Source: an uncultured Oscillospiraceae bacterium (lineage in GTDB: Bacteria; Bacillota; Clostridia; Oscillospirales; Oscillospiraceae). Taken from it: a DNA stretch of 8,387 nucleotides. A model generated the notes under the pieces. That model was not told where the DNA came from. It saw only the letters and a program-made list of their open reading frames with translations, and made no database searches. The DNA lies in the NCBI GenBank assembly GCA_900758315.1, contig CAAERF010000144.1:1-8387 (forward strand), given 5' to 3'. Below are positions 1 through 6,615 of this stretch, in pieces (positions within the stretch are counted from its first letter, which is position 1; every line of letters begins with the position of its first letter). Position numbers and translations under genes: made by a program.

Positions 1-88
1 ACGGAACGGAACGGAACGGAACGGAACGGAACGGAACGGAACGGAACGGAACGGAACGGAACGGAACGGAACGGAACGGAACGGAACG
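1..88 (+). repeat. ACGGA pentanucleotide tandem repeat inside hsdS
   Basis: There are seventeen perfect copies of ACGGA plus three bases of an eighteenth, and the array runs off the left edge, so the true copy number is unknown. Five is not a multiple of three, so every frame of the array encodes the same pentapeptide cycle (Thr-Glu-Arg-Asn-Gly) without a stop. At the exit, the frame starting at base 2 continues into the HsdS second target-recognition domain. The frame starting at base 1 meets TAA at 94-96, and the frame starting at base 3 meets TGA at 90-92. Loss or gain of one or two units would therefore switch the distal half of HsdS off or on, while a change of three units keeps the frame and alters the linker by five residues. 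No imperfect units are seen, as expected for an actively slipping tract. Confidence 0.97.
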
Positions 89-706
89 CTGATTAAGCTC
101 TTGCGGTATGTATTTGGCTATGTAAGGATTCCTTTGGGTGATGTGGGTTCTATCTGTATGTGCAAGCGTATTTTGAAGAGCCAGACAAACACAGCGAGCG
201 GTGTTCCGTTCTATAAAATTGGAACCTTTGGAAAAGAAGCTGATGCCTATATTTCGCAGGAAACATTTGACGAATATCGGTCGAGATATAACTTCCCGAA
301 AAAAGGCGATGTGCTGATTTCTGCGGCAGGAACGATTGGCAGAACGGTCGTTTATGACGGCAAACCAGCATATTTTCAAGATTCCAACATTGTTTGGATC
401 GATAACGATGAAAGTATTGTTCTGAATAGCTATCTTCGTTATTGCTATGAATTGAAACCGTGGAAAGCATCTGAGGGCGGAACGATTCCGAGATTGTACA
501 ACGACAATATAGCAAAGGCTGTAATTGCAGTACCGTCCATTGAGGAACAAAAACGGATTGTTTCTATCCTTGACCGTTTTGATGCTATTTGCAATGATTT
601 GACCAGCGGCCTGCCAGCGGAGATTGAAGCAAGACAAAAGCAGTATGAGTATTACCGGGACAAGCTGTTGAACTTTAGGAAATACAAAGATGAATCATCC
701 AATTGA
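2..706 (+). CDS. hsdS: Type I restriction-modification specificity subunit HsdS, 3' half (5' incomplete)
   Basis: This is the specificity subunit of a type I restriction-modification complex, which selects the DNA target for HsdM methylation and HsdR cleavage. The frame is open from the left edge, so the first half (TRD1 and the central conserved region) lies outside. Of the 234 visible residues, about 1-29 are the pentapeptide repeat. Residues from about 34 to 178 form TRD2, with the usual GDVLIS...GTIG segment near residues 102-113. Residues from about 181 to 225 are the C-terminal conserved helix (EEQKRIVSILDRF, then the ARQKQYEYYRDKLL motif). A TTG at 101 could start a 201-residue half-subunit, but no good Shine-Dalgarno site precedes it, so read-through from the repeat is preferred. 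The 3' end overlaps the next gene by 17 bases. Because the repeat reaches the window edge, it cannot be told whether the upstream half is currently in frame. Confidence 0.9.
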   Translation, partial: RNGTERNGTERNGTERNGTERNGTERNGTLIKLLRYVFGYVRIPLGDVGSICMCKRILKSQTNTASGVPFYKIGTFGKEADAYISQETFDEYRSRYNFPKKGDVLISAAGTIGRTVVYDGKPAYFQDSNIVWIDNDESIVLNSYLRYCYELKPWKASEGGTIPRLYNDNIAKAVIAVPSIEEQKRIVSILDRFDAICNDLTSGLPAEIEARQKQYEYYRDKLLNFRKYKDESSN

Positions 707-1847
707 TGAAAAAATTTATCAAGAGTTCAGAAAAGCCCTGAACGCATCGAATGTGTTTGGGTGTGAAAAAGAATATGTAGAGTTATATAATCTCGGATAT
801 GCGCTTTTGGATAGAATGGAAAAGTGCGTCGGTTATATCAATGCACATACGATGATTCCGAATTCTGAGGAAGAGTTTCTTCTTTTGATGATGTATGGCT
901 CAATGATAGTTGATGCGGTTAAATTGGTGCTTCACTTATTAGAGGTAGAACATCCATACACACGGGATTCGCAGACGACGTACAGCTATTTTGCAGATGT
1001 ATGCGAAGAGCATAATCTGATACTTCCAGATGGAAAAATACCAACTGACGATAAAGTATGGGAGTATATTCGCTCTTTGTCTTTTGCGCATCCATTCGAA
1101 ACAAGCCGTGCGAAATTTCTAAAAAAGGGCGAAACACAGTACTCACCGGCAATTATTCCTTATGCAGAGTCGCAACTTTGGCAGACAAATGCAGAACCGA
1201 CAGTTGACGTTATGATATACTCAACTGCGTTTCCTGAAATAAAACATTTGAACATTCCATACGATGGAATCATCGGATATATAGGTTCAAGATACCAGCT
1301 TTTATCACTTGGAACAGAAAAAATCAAACAGATCATTGAAGAGAAAAAGCAAGAGTGGGCAAAGCAAAAAGTTCAGGTTAGTACAAATCCATTGGATACA
1401 TTAAAGTCGGCAGTTTCTATTATGGAAAGCAGACATGAAGATACAAGACTTCGTGAGTTGATTTCTTTGCTGGAGGTTCAAAGCACGATAGAGGAAAATC
1501 AACAGAAAATCATTTCCTACCAATCGAGATTGATAGAAGCAGTGCCCGAAGTTGTTAAAATGGTAGAATCGCTGGATACGGAGGGTCTAAACGACTATTT
1601 AGAAAGCCTGCTTGCAGTACCTAAGCCAAGCTATGCAGGAGCCGATTATCAATTACAGAAAATTTTTTCGGGATTGAATCCATATGCAGATGCAAAGGAA
1701 TGGATGCGGGGGTTAAAACAGGCAGAAGGATTTTACAAAGACTGTGGTTCTAAATGGGTAAAAATGGACGTGGCAAAGATGAGAGATAATGAAATAAAAC
1801 TTTTGGTTCGAATTGCGTGTGATATGCAATCACAAAGTGAAAAATAA
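690..1847 (+). CDS. Unrecognised protein with HEPN-like R-x5-H motif, embedded in type I RM operon
   Basis: This is a 385-residue, mostly helical, soluble protein that I do not recognise by family. The start ATG at 690 overlaps hsdS by 17 bases and follows an AGGA at 677-680. The stop at 1845-1847 is 21 bases before hsdR, so it is translated within the RM operon. Residues 60-85 form a hydrophobic helix. Residues 123-140 contain R128-SLSFA-H134 followed by Pro, which fits the R-x4-6-H signature of HEPN domains, often RNases in defence and toxin systems. Residues about 205-330 are charged helices with heptad-like stretches. Base composition is visibly more AT-rich than hsdR, suggesting later acquisition. 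A defence accessory or toxin-like role is inferred from position and motif only; it could equally be an RM-associated protein of other function. Confidence 0.85.
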   Translation: MNHPIDEKIYQEFRKALNASNVFGCEKEYVELYNLGYALLDRMEKCVGYINAHTMIPNSEEEFLLLMMYGSMIVDAVKLVLHLLEVEHPYTRDSQTTYSYFADVCEEHNLILPDGKIPTDDKVWEYIRSLSFAHPFETSRAKFLKKGETQYSPAIIPYAESQLWQTNAEPTVDVMIYSTAFPEIKHLNIPYDGIIGYIGSRYQLLSLGTEKIKQIIEEKKQEWAKQKVQVSTNPLDTLKSAVSIMESRHEDTRLRELISLLEVQSTIEENQQKIISYQSRLIEAVPEVVKMVESLDTEGLNDYLESLLAVPKPSYAGADYQLQKIFSGLNPYADAKEWMRGLKQAEGFYKDCGSKWVKMDVAKMRDNEIKLLVRIACDMQSQSEK

Positions 1848-1855
1848 GTGCTGCT

Positions 1856-1860
1856 GGAGG
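1856..1860 (+). promoter_or_regulatory. Ribosome binding site that sets the hsdR start
   Basis: GGAGG lies eight bases before the ATG at 1869. It therefore favours 1869 over the in-frame GTG at 1848, which directly abuts the previous stop and has no such site. Confidence 0.85.
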
Positions 1861-1868
1861 AAATCGAA

Positions 1869-4800
1869 ATGTCTTTTTTCAATATCGTTGCGGCTACCAA
1901 TGAAGATACCGTTGTTGCCGCCTATGAACCCTCCAAGGTGCGCTCTGACAGCTACCAAAGCGAGGCGGAACTGGAAAAAGAGTTTATCCGGCTGTTGTGC
2001 GAGCAGGGCTACACCTATCTGCCGCTGCATACCGAGGATGAACTGATTGACAACCTCCGCAGCCAGTTGGAAGAGCTGAACCACTACCAGTTTTCCGATA
2101 CGGAGTGGCGGCAGTTTTTCAGTGATGTAATTGCCAATCCCAACGAGCATATTCCCGAAAAAACACGGAAGATTCAGGAAGATAATGTGCAGGTATTGCA
2201 TCGGGATGATGGCAGTTCCAAAAATATCACACTGATCGACAAAAAGAACATCCACAACAACCGCCTGCAGGTCATCAACCAGTATGAGGTAAAACAAGCA
2301 GACGGCGCACGGCATGATAACCGCTACGATGTGACGATTTTGGTCAACGGCTTTCCACTGGTTCATGTGGAACTGAAGCGGCGCGGGGTGGCCATCCGGG
2401 AGGCGTTTAACCAAATCAACCGCTACCAGCGGGATTCGTTCTGGGCGGGCTGCGGCTTGTATGAGTATGTGCAGATTTTTGTGATCTCCAACGGCACAAA
2501 TACCAAGTACTACTCCAACAGCACCCGCTACAATGCCATCAAGGGTGCCAAACACGGCAAGACGAAAAAGGAAAAGACCAGCAACAGCTTTGAATTTACC
2601 TCCTACTGGGCTGATGCGAACAACCGCGTGCTAACGGATCTGATCGACTTTACCCGGACATTCTTTGCAAAGCACACGATCCTGAGCGTGCTGACCCGGT
2701 ACTGCATCTTTACCTCAGAAAAGATGCTGATGGTGATGCGCCCATACCAGATTACGGCAACCGAGCGGATATTGAACCGCATCGAGATCGCCAACAACTA
2801 CAAAAAGTATGGCAGCATCGAGGGCGGCGGCTACATCTGGCACACCACTGGCTCCGGCAAGACGCTGACCTCCTTCAAAACGGCACGGCTGGCATCGCAG
2901 CTGCCATACATCGACAAGGTGCTGTTTGTGGTAGACCGCAAGGACTTGGACTACCAGACTATGAAGGAGTATGACCGTTTTGAAAAGGGCGCGGCAAACT
3001 CCAACACCAGTACCACGATTCTGAAACGCCAGTTGGAAAACCCGGAAGCTCATATCATCATTACCACCATCCAGAAACTGGCGACCTTCATCAAGAAAAA
3101 TCCGGGGCATGAGGTCTACCAGAAGCACGTTGTGATTATCTTTGACGAGTGCCACCGCAGCCAGTTCGGTGATATGCACAAGGCCATTGTTCACAATTTC
3201 AAAAAGTACCACCTGTTCGGCTTTACAGGAACGCCGATTTTTGCAGTCAACGCAGGAAGCTCCACTGATCCACGCTATTTCACCACGGCGCAGACGTTCG
3301 GCGACCAACTGCACACCTACACTATCGTGGATGCTATCAACGACAAGAATGTGCTGCCGTTCCGGGTGGACTACATCAAGACGATGGACACAGAGCCAGA
3401 CATGGACGACAAGCAGGTTTGGGACATTGACCGGGAAAAGGCGTTCATGGCACCCAAGCGTATTTCTCTGGTGACAAAGTACATCCTTGACCACTTCGAC
3501 CAGAAAACCTATCGGGGAGACAAATCGTATGAGTTTAATCTGCTGACGAACGTGGCAGAGGTGGCCTCTGCCCAGCGTGGTGCAGTGGAGGAAATCAAGC
3601 AAAAACAGCGCGTCAGCGGTTTTAATTCGATTTTCTGTGTGGCATCTGTGCCGATGGCAAAGCTGTATTATCAGGAGTTCAAAAAGCAGATGGCGGCAGA
3701 CCCAACCAAGCGGCTGCGCATTGCTACCATTTACAGCTATGGAGCCAATGAAGCCGAAACAGACGGGATTCTGGATGAGGAAAACCCGGAAGATACCTCC
3801 AATCTCGACCAGAGCAGCCGGGATTTTCTGGATGCCGCCATTCAGGATTACAACGAGATGTTCCACACGAACTACTCGACGGATGGTGAACGGTTCCAGA
3901 ATTACTACAAAGATGTATCACTCCGCATGAAGAATAAAGAACTTGACCTGCTGATCGTGGTCAATATGTTTCTGACGGGCTTCGATGCCACGACCCTGAA
4001 TACCCTTTGGGTGGACAAGAACCTGAAGATGCACGGTCTGATTCAGGCGTTCAGCCGGACGAACCGTATCTTGAACAGCATCAAGACCTTTGGCAATATC
4101 GTCTGCTTCCGCAATCTGCAAAAGCGGGTGGATGCGGCAATTTCGCTGTTTGGAGATAAAAATGCGGGCGGCATCGTTCTGCTGCGCAAATATGCGGACT
4201 ACTACCACGGTTATATGGATGAGCAGGGAAAATACCATCAGGGCTATACGGACATGATCGATGACCTGACGCAGAAGTTCCCACTGACAGAGCCGCAAAT
4301 CATCGGGGAGCAGAACCAGAAAGACTTTATCGTGCTGTTTGGCGCACTGCTGCGGATGCGGAACCTGCTGTCCTCCTTTGATGATTTCAAAGGCAACGAG
4401 ATGATCTCGGAACGGGATTTACAGGACTATTTGGGCCGCTATCAGGATTTGCGGGATGAATGGCGAAACAAGAAGCGTGATGAAACGAAAGAGGACATCA
4501 CCGATGACGTGGTGTTTGAGGTGGAGCTGATTCGGCAGGTCGAGATCAACATTGACTACATCCTGATGCTGGTCAAAAAGTACCATGACACCCATTGCGA
4601 TGACAAAGAGGTGCTCATCACGATTCGCAAGGCGATTGATGCCAGCCCGGAACTGCGCAGCAAAAAGCAACTGATTGAAACCTTTATTGCAGGGGTCAAC
4701 GATGTGGATGACGTGATGGCAGAGTGGAACGCCTTTGTGTCCGAACAGCGGGAGAAAGAGCTTGCAAAGATCATCCAAGAGGAAAAGCTGAAGGAGCCGG

Positions 4801-5009
4801 AAACGCGCAAATATCTGGCCAATGCGTTCCGTGACGGTGAGATTAAGACTGTGGGCACTGACATTGACAAGTTGATGCCGCCTGTTTCCCGCTTTGGCGG
4901 CGGTGGCCGTGCGCAGAAGAAGCAGGGTGTAATCAATAAGCTGAAGGGCTTCTTTGATAAGTTCTTTGGGATTGGCGGAAACTCATTTGAGGAGGGAAAA
5001 CATGACTAA
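1869..5009 (+). CDS. hsdR: Type I restriction endonuclease subunit HsdR
   Basis: This is the motor and nuclease subunit of the type I complex: it translocates DNA using ATP and cuts unmethylated DNA. The protein is 1046 residues, normal for the family. The N-terminal nuclease shows D154, E168-x-K170 (in HVELKRR) and the following Q182-xxx-Y186, the RecB-like PD-(D/E)xK plus QxxxY arrangement. The superfamily 2 helicase core follows: Walker A (HTTGSGKT, about 325-332), DECH (426-429), FTGTP (about 452-456), LTGFDA (about 702-707) and QAFSRTNR (about 726-733). The C-terminal helical region ends with a Gly-rich SRFGGGGR stretch and a lysine-rich helix. All catalytic motifs are intact, so the enzyme is probably active. 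The start at 1869 is chosen on its GGAGG site. The 3' end overlaps the next gene by 8 bases. GC content is higher than in both flanking genes. Confidence 0.97.
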   Translation: MSFFNIVAATNEDTVVAAYEPSKVRSDSYQSEAELEKEFIRLLCEQGYTYLPLHTEDELIDNLRSQLEELNHYQFSDTEWRQFFSDVIANPNEHIPEKTRKIQEDNVQVLHRDDGSSKNITLIDKKNIHNNRLQVINQYEVKQADGARHDNRYDVTILVNGFPLVHVELKRRGVAIREAFNQINRYQRDSFWAGCGLYEYVQIFVISNGTNTKYYSNSTRYNAIKGAKHGKTKKEKTSNSFEFTSYWADANNRVLTDLIDFTRTFFAKHTILSVLTRYCIFTSEKMLMVMRPYQITATERILNRIEIANNYKKYGSIEGGGYIWHTTGSGKTLTSFKTARLASQLPYIDKVLFVVDRKDLDYQTMKEYDRFEKGAANSNTSTTILKRQLENPEAHIIITTIQKLATFIKKNPGHEVYQKHVVIIFDECHRSQFGDMHKAIVHNFKKYHLFGFTGTPIFAVNAGSSTDPRYFTTAQTFGDQLHTYTIVDAINDKNVLPFRVDYIKTMDTEPDMDDKQVWDIDREKAFMAPKRISLVTKYILDHFDQKTYRGDKSYEFNLLTNVAEVASAQRGAVEEIKQKQRVSGFNSIFCVASVPMAKLYYQEFKKQMAADPTKRLRIATIYSYGANEAETDGILDEENPEDTSNLDQSSRDFLDAAIQDYNEMFHTNYSTDGERFQNYYKDVSLRMKNKELDLLIVVNMFLTGFDATTLNTLWVDKNLKMHGLIQAFSRTNRILNSIKTFGNIVCFRNLQKRVDAAISLFGDKNAGGIVLLRKYADYYHGYMDEQGKYHQGYTDMIDDLTQKFPLTEPQIIGEQNQKDFIVLFGALLRMRNLLSSFDDFKGNEMISERDLQDYLGRYQDLRDEWRNKKRDETKEDITDDVVFEVELIRQVEINIDYILMLVKKYHDTHCDDKEVLITIRKAIDASPELRSKKQLIETFIAGVNDVDDVMAEWNAFVSEQREKELAKIIQEEKLKEPETRKYLANAFRDGEIKTVGTDIDKLMPPVSRFGGGGRAQKKQGVINKLKGFFDKFFGIGGNSFEEGKHD
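4991..4995 (+). promoter_or_regulatory. Ribosome binding site of the AbiTii-like gene, inside the hsdR 3' end
   Basis: GGAGG lies six bases before the ATG at 5002, within the last codons of hsdR. It decides that start over the upstream in-frame ATG at 4954 and points to translational coupling with hsdR. Confidence 0.8.
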
Positions 5010-6000
5010 AACAGAAAATGCATTAGTAGCATGTGAAAAAGTTCTGAATGGCATAGAGGATAATACTATAACAGTAACATCAGCGTTGCTATTATGTTTG
5101 AAAATTGCGAGATTGCTAAATGATACAGATGCGATAATGTGGCTTCAATATGAATATGGCGGATATCCTAGAAATAAAAATGGCTACATTCAAAAAGAGG
5201 CGTGGCAAATAGCATGGGGAAAAGGAAGGGGATATATTGAGGATGGAAAGGAGCTTGTCTTTTCAGAAATAGCCTCGGAACTTGAAGAAAAAATTGCTGC
5301 ACAGCGTAGCGCTGTGAATAATTTCACAACACAAGGAGCGTCTGTTTCGGGAGAATGGGCAGCGGTGGCGATGAACAAATTAACAACGACGGTATCAAGT
5401 TCAACAGGAGTGCTGGTTAGACAAATAGCATCGTCAGAAAAGCAGTTAACTATTCTAAAATCAAAGTATTATGATTACGCACTTGAAAAACAGATTGAGA
5501 TTTCATTTGGAAATGTGGCAACAACTGTTTTTTCTGAATATCGCACAAGAGTAGAAAATGAATTTTCTAAGATGTCAAAGGAGAATCTTCTTAAACTTCA
5601 AGCAATCGAAGATAAAATCAATTCGGAAAATCCAGAATTGTATTCACAGGCCCTTACAACGTGCAGAAGGCTCTTTGAAGGAACTGCAAAAGAACTATTT
5701 GAGAAATATTTTCCTGAATACGGAGAGAAAAAATATAAAACCAAATCGGGAAAAGAAATTGACGTTAGTGGAGAACACTATAAAAATAAACTTTCAGCAG
5801 TTATTGAAAAGCTAGAAGATAAGTCACCGTCTAAGAGCATGGTCGGAAGTAATGTGATTTATCTGCTGGATTGGATAGATAATCTAACAGAGTTACAATG
5901 TAAGGGCGTTCATCATGAGGTGACAAGACGAGATGCAACCCGGTGCATTATCCAAACCTATATTTGTCTAGGAGACATCCTGAGTCTTCAGGACGAATGA
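5002..6000 (+). CDS. AbiTii-domain-like protein, putative defence accessory of the type I RM operon
   Basis: This is a 332-residue soluble protein whose ATG overlaps the hsdR stop by 8 bases. The first 60 residues (TSALLLCLKIARLLNDTDAI then WLQYEYGGYP) match my recollection of the AbiTii domain: a small helical bundle in abortive-infection and other defence proteins with a conserved W-x-x-x-E-x-x-G-Y-P ending. The middle is helical and polar. The C-terminal 110 residues (CRRLFEGTAKELF near 221-233, then LLDWIDNLTELQCKGVHHEV and a final IQTYICLGDIL helix) resemble the C-terminal helical domain often paired with AbiTii. A canonical HEPN R-x4-6-H is not evident; the conserved point here is K301-G-V-H304. 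Composition is AT-rich relative to hsdR. It probably travels as defence cargo; a mechanism cannot be stated from sequence. Confidence 0.8.
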   Translation: MTKTENALVACEKVLNGIEDNTITVTSALLLCLKIARLLNDTDAIMWLQYEYGGYPRNKNGYIQKEAWQIAWGKGRGYIEDGKELVFSEIASELEEKIAAQRSAVNNFTTQGASVSGEWAAVAMNKLTTTVSSSTGVLVRQIASSEKQLTILKSKYYDYALEKQIEISFGNVATTVFSEYRTRVENEFSKMSKENLLKLQAIEDKINSENPELYSQALTTCRRLFEGTAKELFEKYFPEYGEKKYKTKSGKEIDVSGEHYKNKLSAVIEKLEDKSPSKSMVGSNVIYLLDWIDNLTELQCKGVHHEVTRRDATRCIIQTYICLGDILSLQDE

Positions 6001-6010
6001 TGAGCAGTTC

Positions 6011-6039
6011 TTGATTTTGAAGAGAGTATGGACTATAAT
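6011..6039 (+). promoter_or_regulatory. Promoter-like sequence after the RM operon
   Basis: TTGATT (6011-6016), a 17-base spacer and a perfect TATAAT (6034-6039) resemble a sigma-A promoter. No + strand reading frame of useful length follows before the terminator at 6261-6302. It is either fortuitous, a remnant, or drives a non-coding transcript of roughly 250 bases. Confidence 0.4.
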
Positions 6040-6064
6040 ATTCATAGAAATCCCGCTGGTTGTG

Positions 6065-6083
6065 TGATACTATCCTGATACTA
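6065..6083 (+). repeat. Direct repeat TGATACTA, two copies one helical turn apart
   Basis: TGATACTA occurs at 6065-6072 and 6076-6083, offset by 11 bases. The related GTGATACT is present on the opposite strand at 6349-6356, exactly at the stop codon of the recombinase relic. Helically phased copies could be protein-binding sites, for example recombinase arm sites, but this is inference. Confidence 0.5.
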
Positions 6084-6148
6084 AAAAATCAGCAAGCCGC
6101 ATCTACCACGGCAATCTCATGGAAAAGTGAACATCCAAAAACAGACAA

Positions 6149-6168
6149 ACTAAACAAATTTGCTTAGT
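6149..6168. repeat. Imperfect 20-base palindrome
   Basis: ACTAA and TTAGT flank CAAATTTG, with a single mismatched pair between arms (A at 6154 against C at 6163). The dyad has no loop, so it looks more like a binding site for a dimeric protein or a recombination core than an RNA hairpin. No adjacent gene claims it. Confidence 0.5.
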
Positions 6169-6260
6169 AAAGAAATAAACCTACCGAGCTCGAGTAATAA
6201 AAATTTGCCTTCCGATTTTTTGAATCCATCAAAAATAGAACGGAATAACGTATAAAAAAC

Positions 6261-6302
6261 AGCCCTGCTTTCGAGATTTTTCGCTTGAAGGCGGGGCTTT
6301 TT
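6261..6302. terminator. Bidirectional rho-independent terminator
   Basis: AGCCCTGC (6261-6268) pairs with GCGGGGCT (6291-6298), and inside it TTTCGAG pairs with CTTGAAG, giving about 15 pairs including several G-U around an 8-base loop. A TTTTT run follows on the + strand, and AAAAAA at 6254-6259 supplies the T run for the - strand. It sits between the + strand RM operon and the - strand recombinase relic, and can end transcription from both sides. Confidence 0.85.
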
Positions 6303-6353
6303 CGCATCCAAAGCAACAGAAAAAGTAACACCCTGGGCAGAATCAAACCAGTA

Positions 6354-6506
6354 TCACGGTTTCTTTTCCTCCGGGGAGGCCAGAGCTTCCAGCCGGCCCG
6401 CGACGTTGCTTGTTCGGTCTGGGTATAGGTGGTCATAGGTGCCAGGTGTGGTCGAAACCTTTTCATGCCCAAGGCGCTGGTGTACCAGAAAAGCATCCGT
6501 GAACAT
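6354..6506 (-). pseudogene. Tyrosine recombinase (integrase) C-terminal relic
   Basis: The - strand encodes about 45 residues with clear similarity to the end of phage or transposon tyrosine recombinases: QRLGHEKVSTT then TYDHLYPDRTS and GRLEALA. The GHE segment carries the conserved His/Trp-position residue of the active site, and the Tyr in TYDHLYP is the nucleophile position. Everything upstream that would make a recombinase (the core-binding domain, first catalytic Arg and the HxxR box) is missing; the residues before about 6500 do not resemble the family. The relic ends in a TGA at 6354-6356. Tyrosine recombinases are commonly found beside hsdS loci, where they shuffle target-recognition domains, or at island ends. 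Which applies here cannot be told. Confidence 0.75.
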
Positions 6507-6553
6507 GGCTGAAAGGGATGACCACAAAAATATAAACCTTTTATGAAATCCTC

Positions 6554-6581
6554 TTGACAAAGTGGGAAGGGGTAGTATAAT
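6554..6581 (+). promoter_or_regulatory. Consensus sigma-A promoter of the TetR gene
   Basis: Perfect TTGACA (6554-6559) and perfect TATAAT (6576-6581) are separated by 16 bases. The expected start of transcription falls inside the palindrome that begins at 6586. Confidence 0.92.
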
Positions 6582-6585
6582 AAAA

Positions 6586-6600
6586 ATGAACATTGTTCAT
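6586..6600. promoter_or_regulatory. Probable TetR autoregulatory operator
   Basis: This is a perfect 15-base palindrome, ATGAACA-T-TGTTCAT, starting five bases after the -10 box, where repressor binding would block transcription. Its core TGAAC-N3-GTTCA recurs at 7221-7233. Confidence 0.82.
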
Positions 6601-6603
6601 ATT

Positions 6604-6608
6604 GAGGG
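6604..6608 (+). promoter_or_regulatory. Ribosome binding site of the TetR gene
   Basis: GAGGG lies seven bases before the ATG at 6616. It favours this start over ATG 6586, which is inside the operator and lacks a site, and over the ATG at 6562, which lies upstream of the expected transcript start. Confidence 0.75.
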
Positions 6609-6615
6609 TGACTAC

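Larger units (their letters stand above)
6001..6353. other. Gene-free stretch between the RM operon and the integrase relic
   Basis: No credible gene is visible on either strand here. The stretch is AT-rich and holds a promoter-like sequence, a direct repeat of TGATACTA, an imperfect 20-base palindrome and a bidirectional terminator, all listed separately. The long open frame on the - strand through this stretch has no family resemblance, low-complexity composition and no ribosome binding site. Confidence 0.7.

Noticed and set aside
1..88. The pentamer array as a CRISPR, iteron origin or assembly artefact
   Set aside because: There are no spacers, so it is not a CRISPR; the unit is too short for iterons. 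An artefact cannot be excluded for the exact count, but the array joins the HsdS frame cleanly, which argues that it is real.
1848..1868. GTG at 1848 as the hsdR start
   Set aside because: It abuts the previous stop with no Shine-Dalgarno site, while ATG 1869 has GGAGG at ideal spacing.
1830..2555. - strand open frame of 241 codons opposite the hsdR 5' end
   Set aside because: It is a shadow of hsdR codon bias with no family resemblance and no upstream signals.
2715..3866. Long - strand open frame (383 codons) opposite hsdR
   Set aside because: It lies fully antisense to hsdR, whose helicase motifs are intact. It has Leu/Val/His-rich shadow composition and no ribosome binding site.
4954..5001. 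Upstream ATG 4954 for the AbiTii-like gene
   Set aside because: It would overlap hsdR by 56 bases. ATG 5002 has a GGAGG site and the normal 8-base overlap.
6184..6195. Adjacent SacI and XhoI-like hexamers (CGAGCTCGAG), suggestive of a cloning linker
   Set aside because: There are no other vector features and the surroundings are ordinary AT-rich chromosome, so this is chance.
6164..6496. - strand open frame of 110 codons across the intergenic region
   Set aside because: It is in a different frame from the recognisable recombinase relic, runs through the terminator hairpin, and its sequence is low-complexity and unlike any known family.
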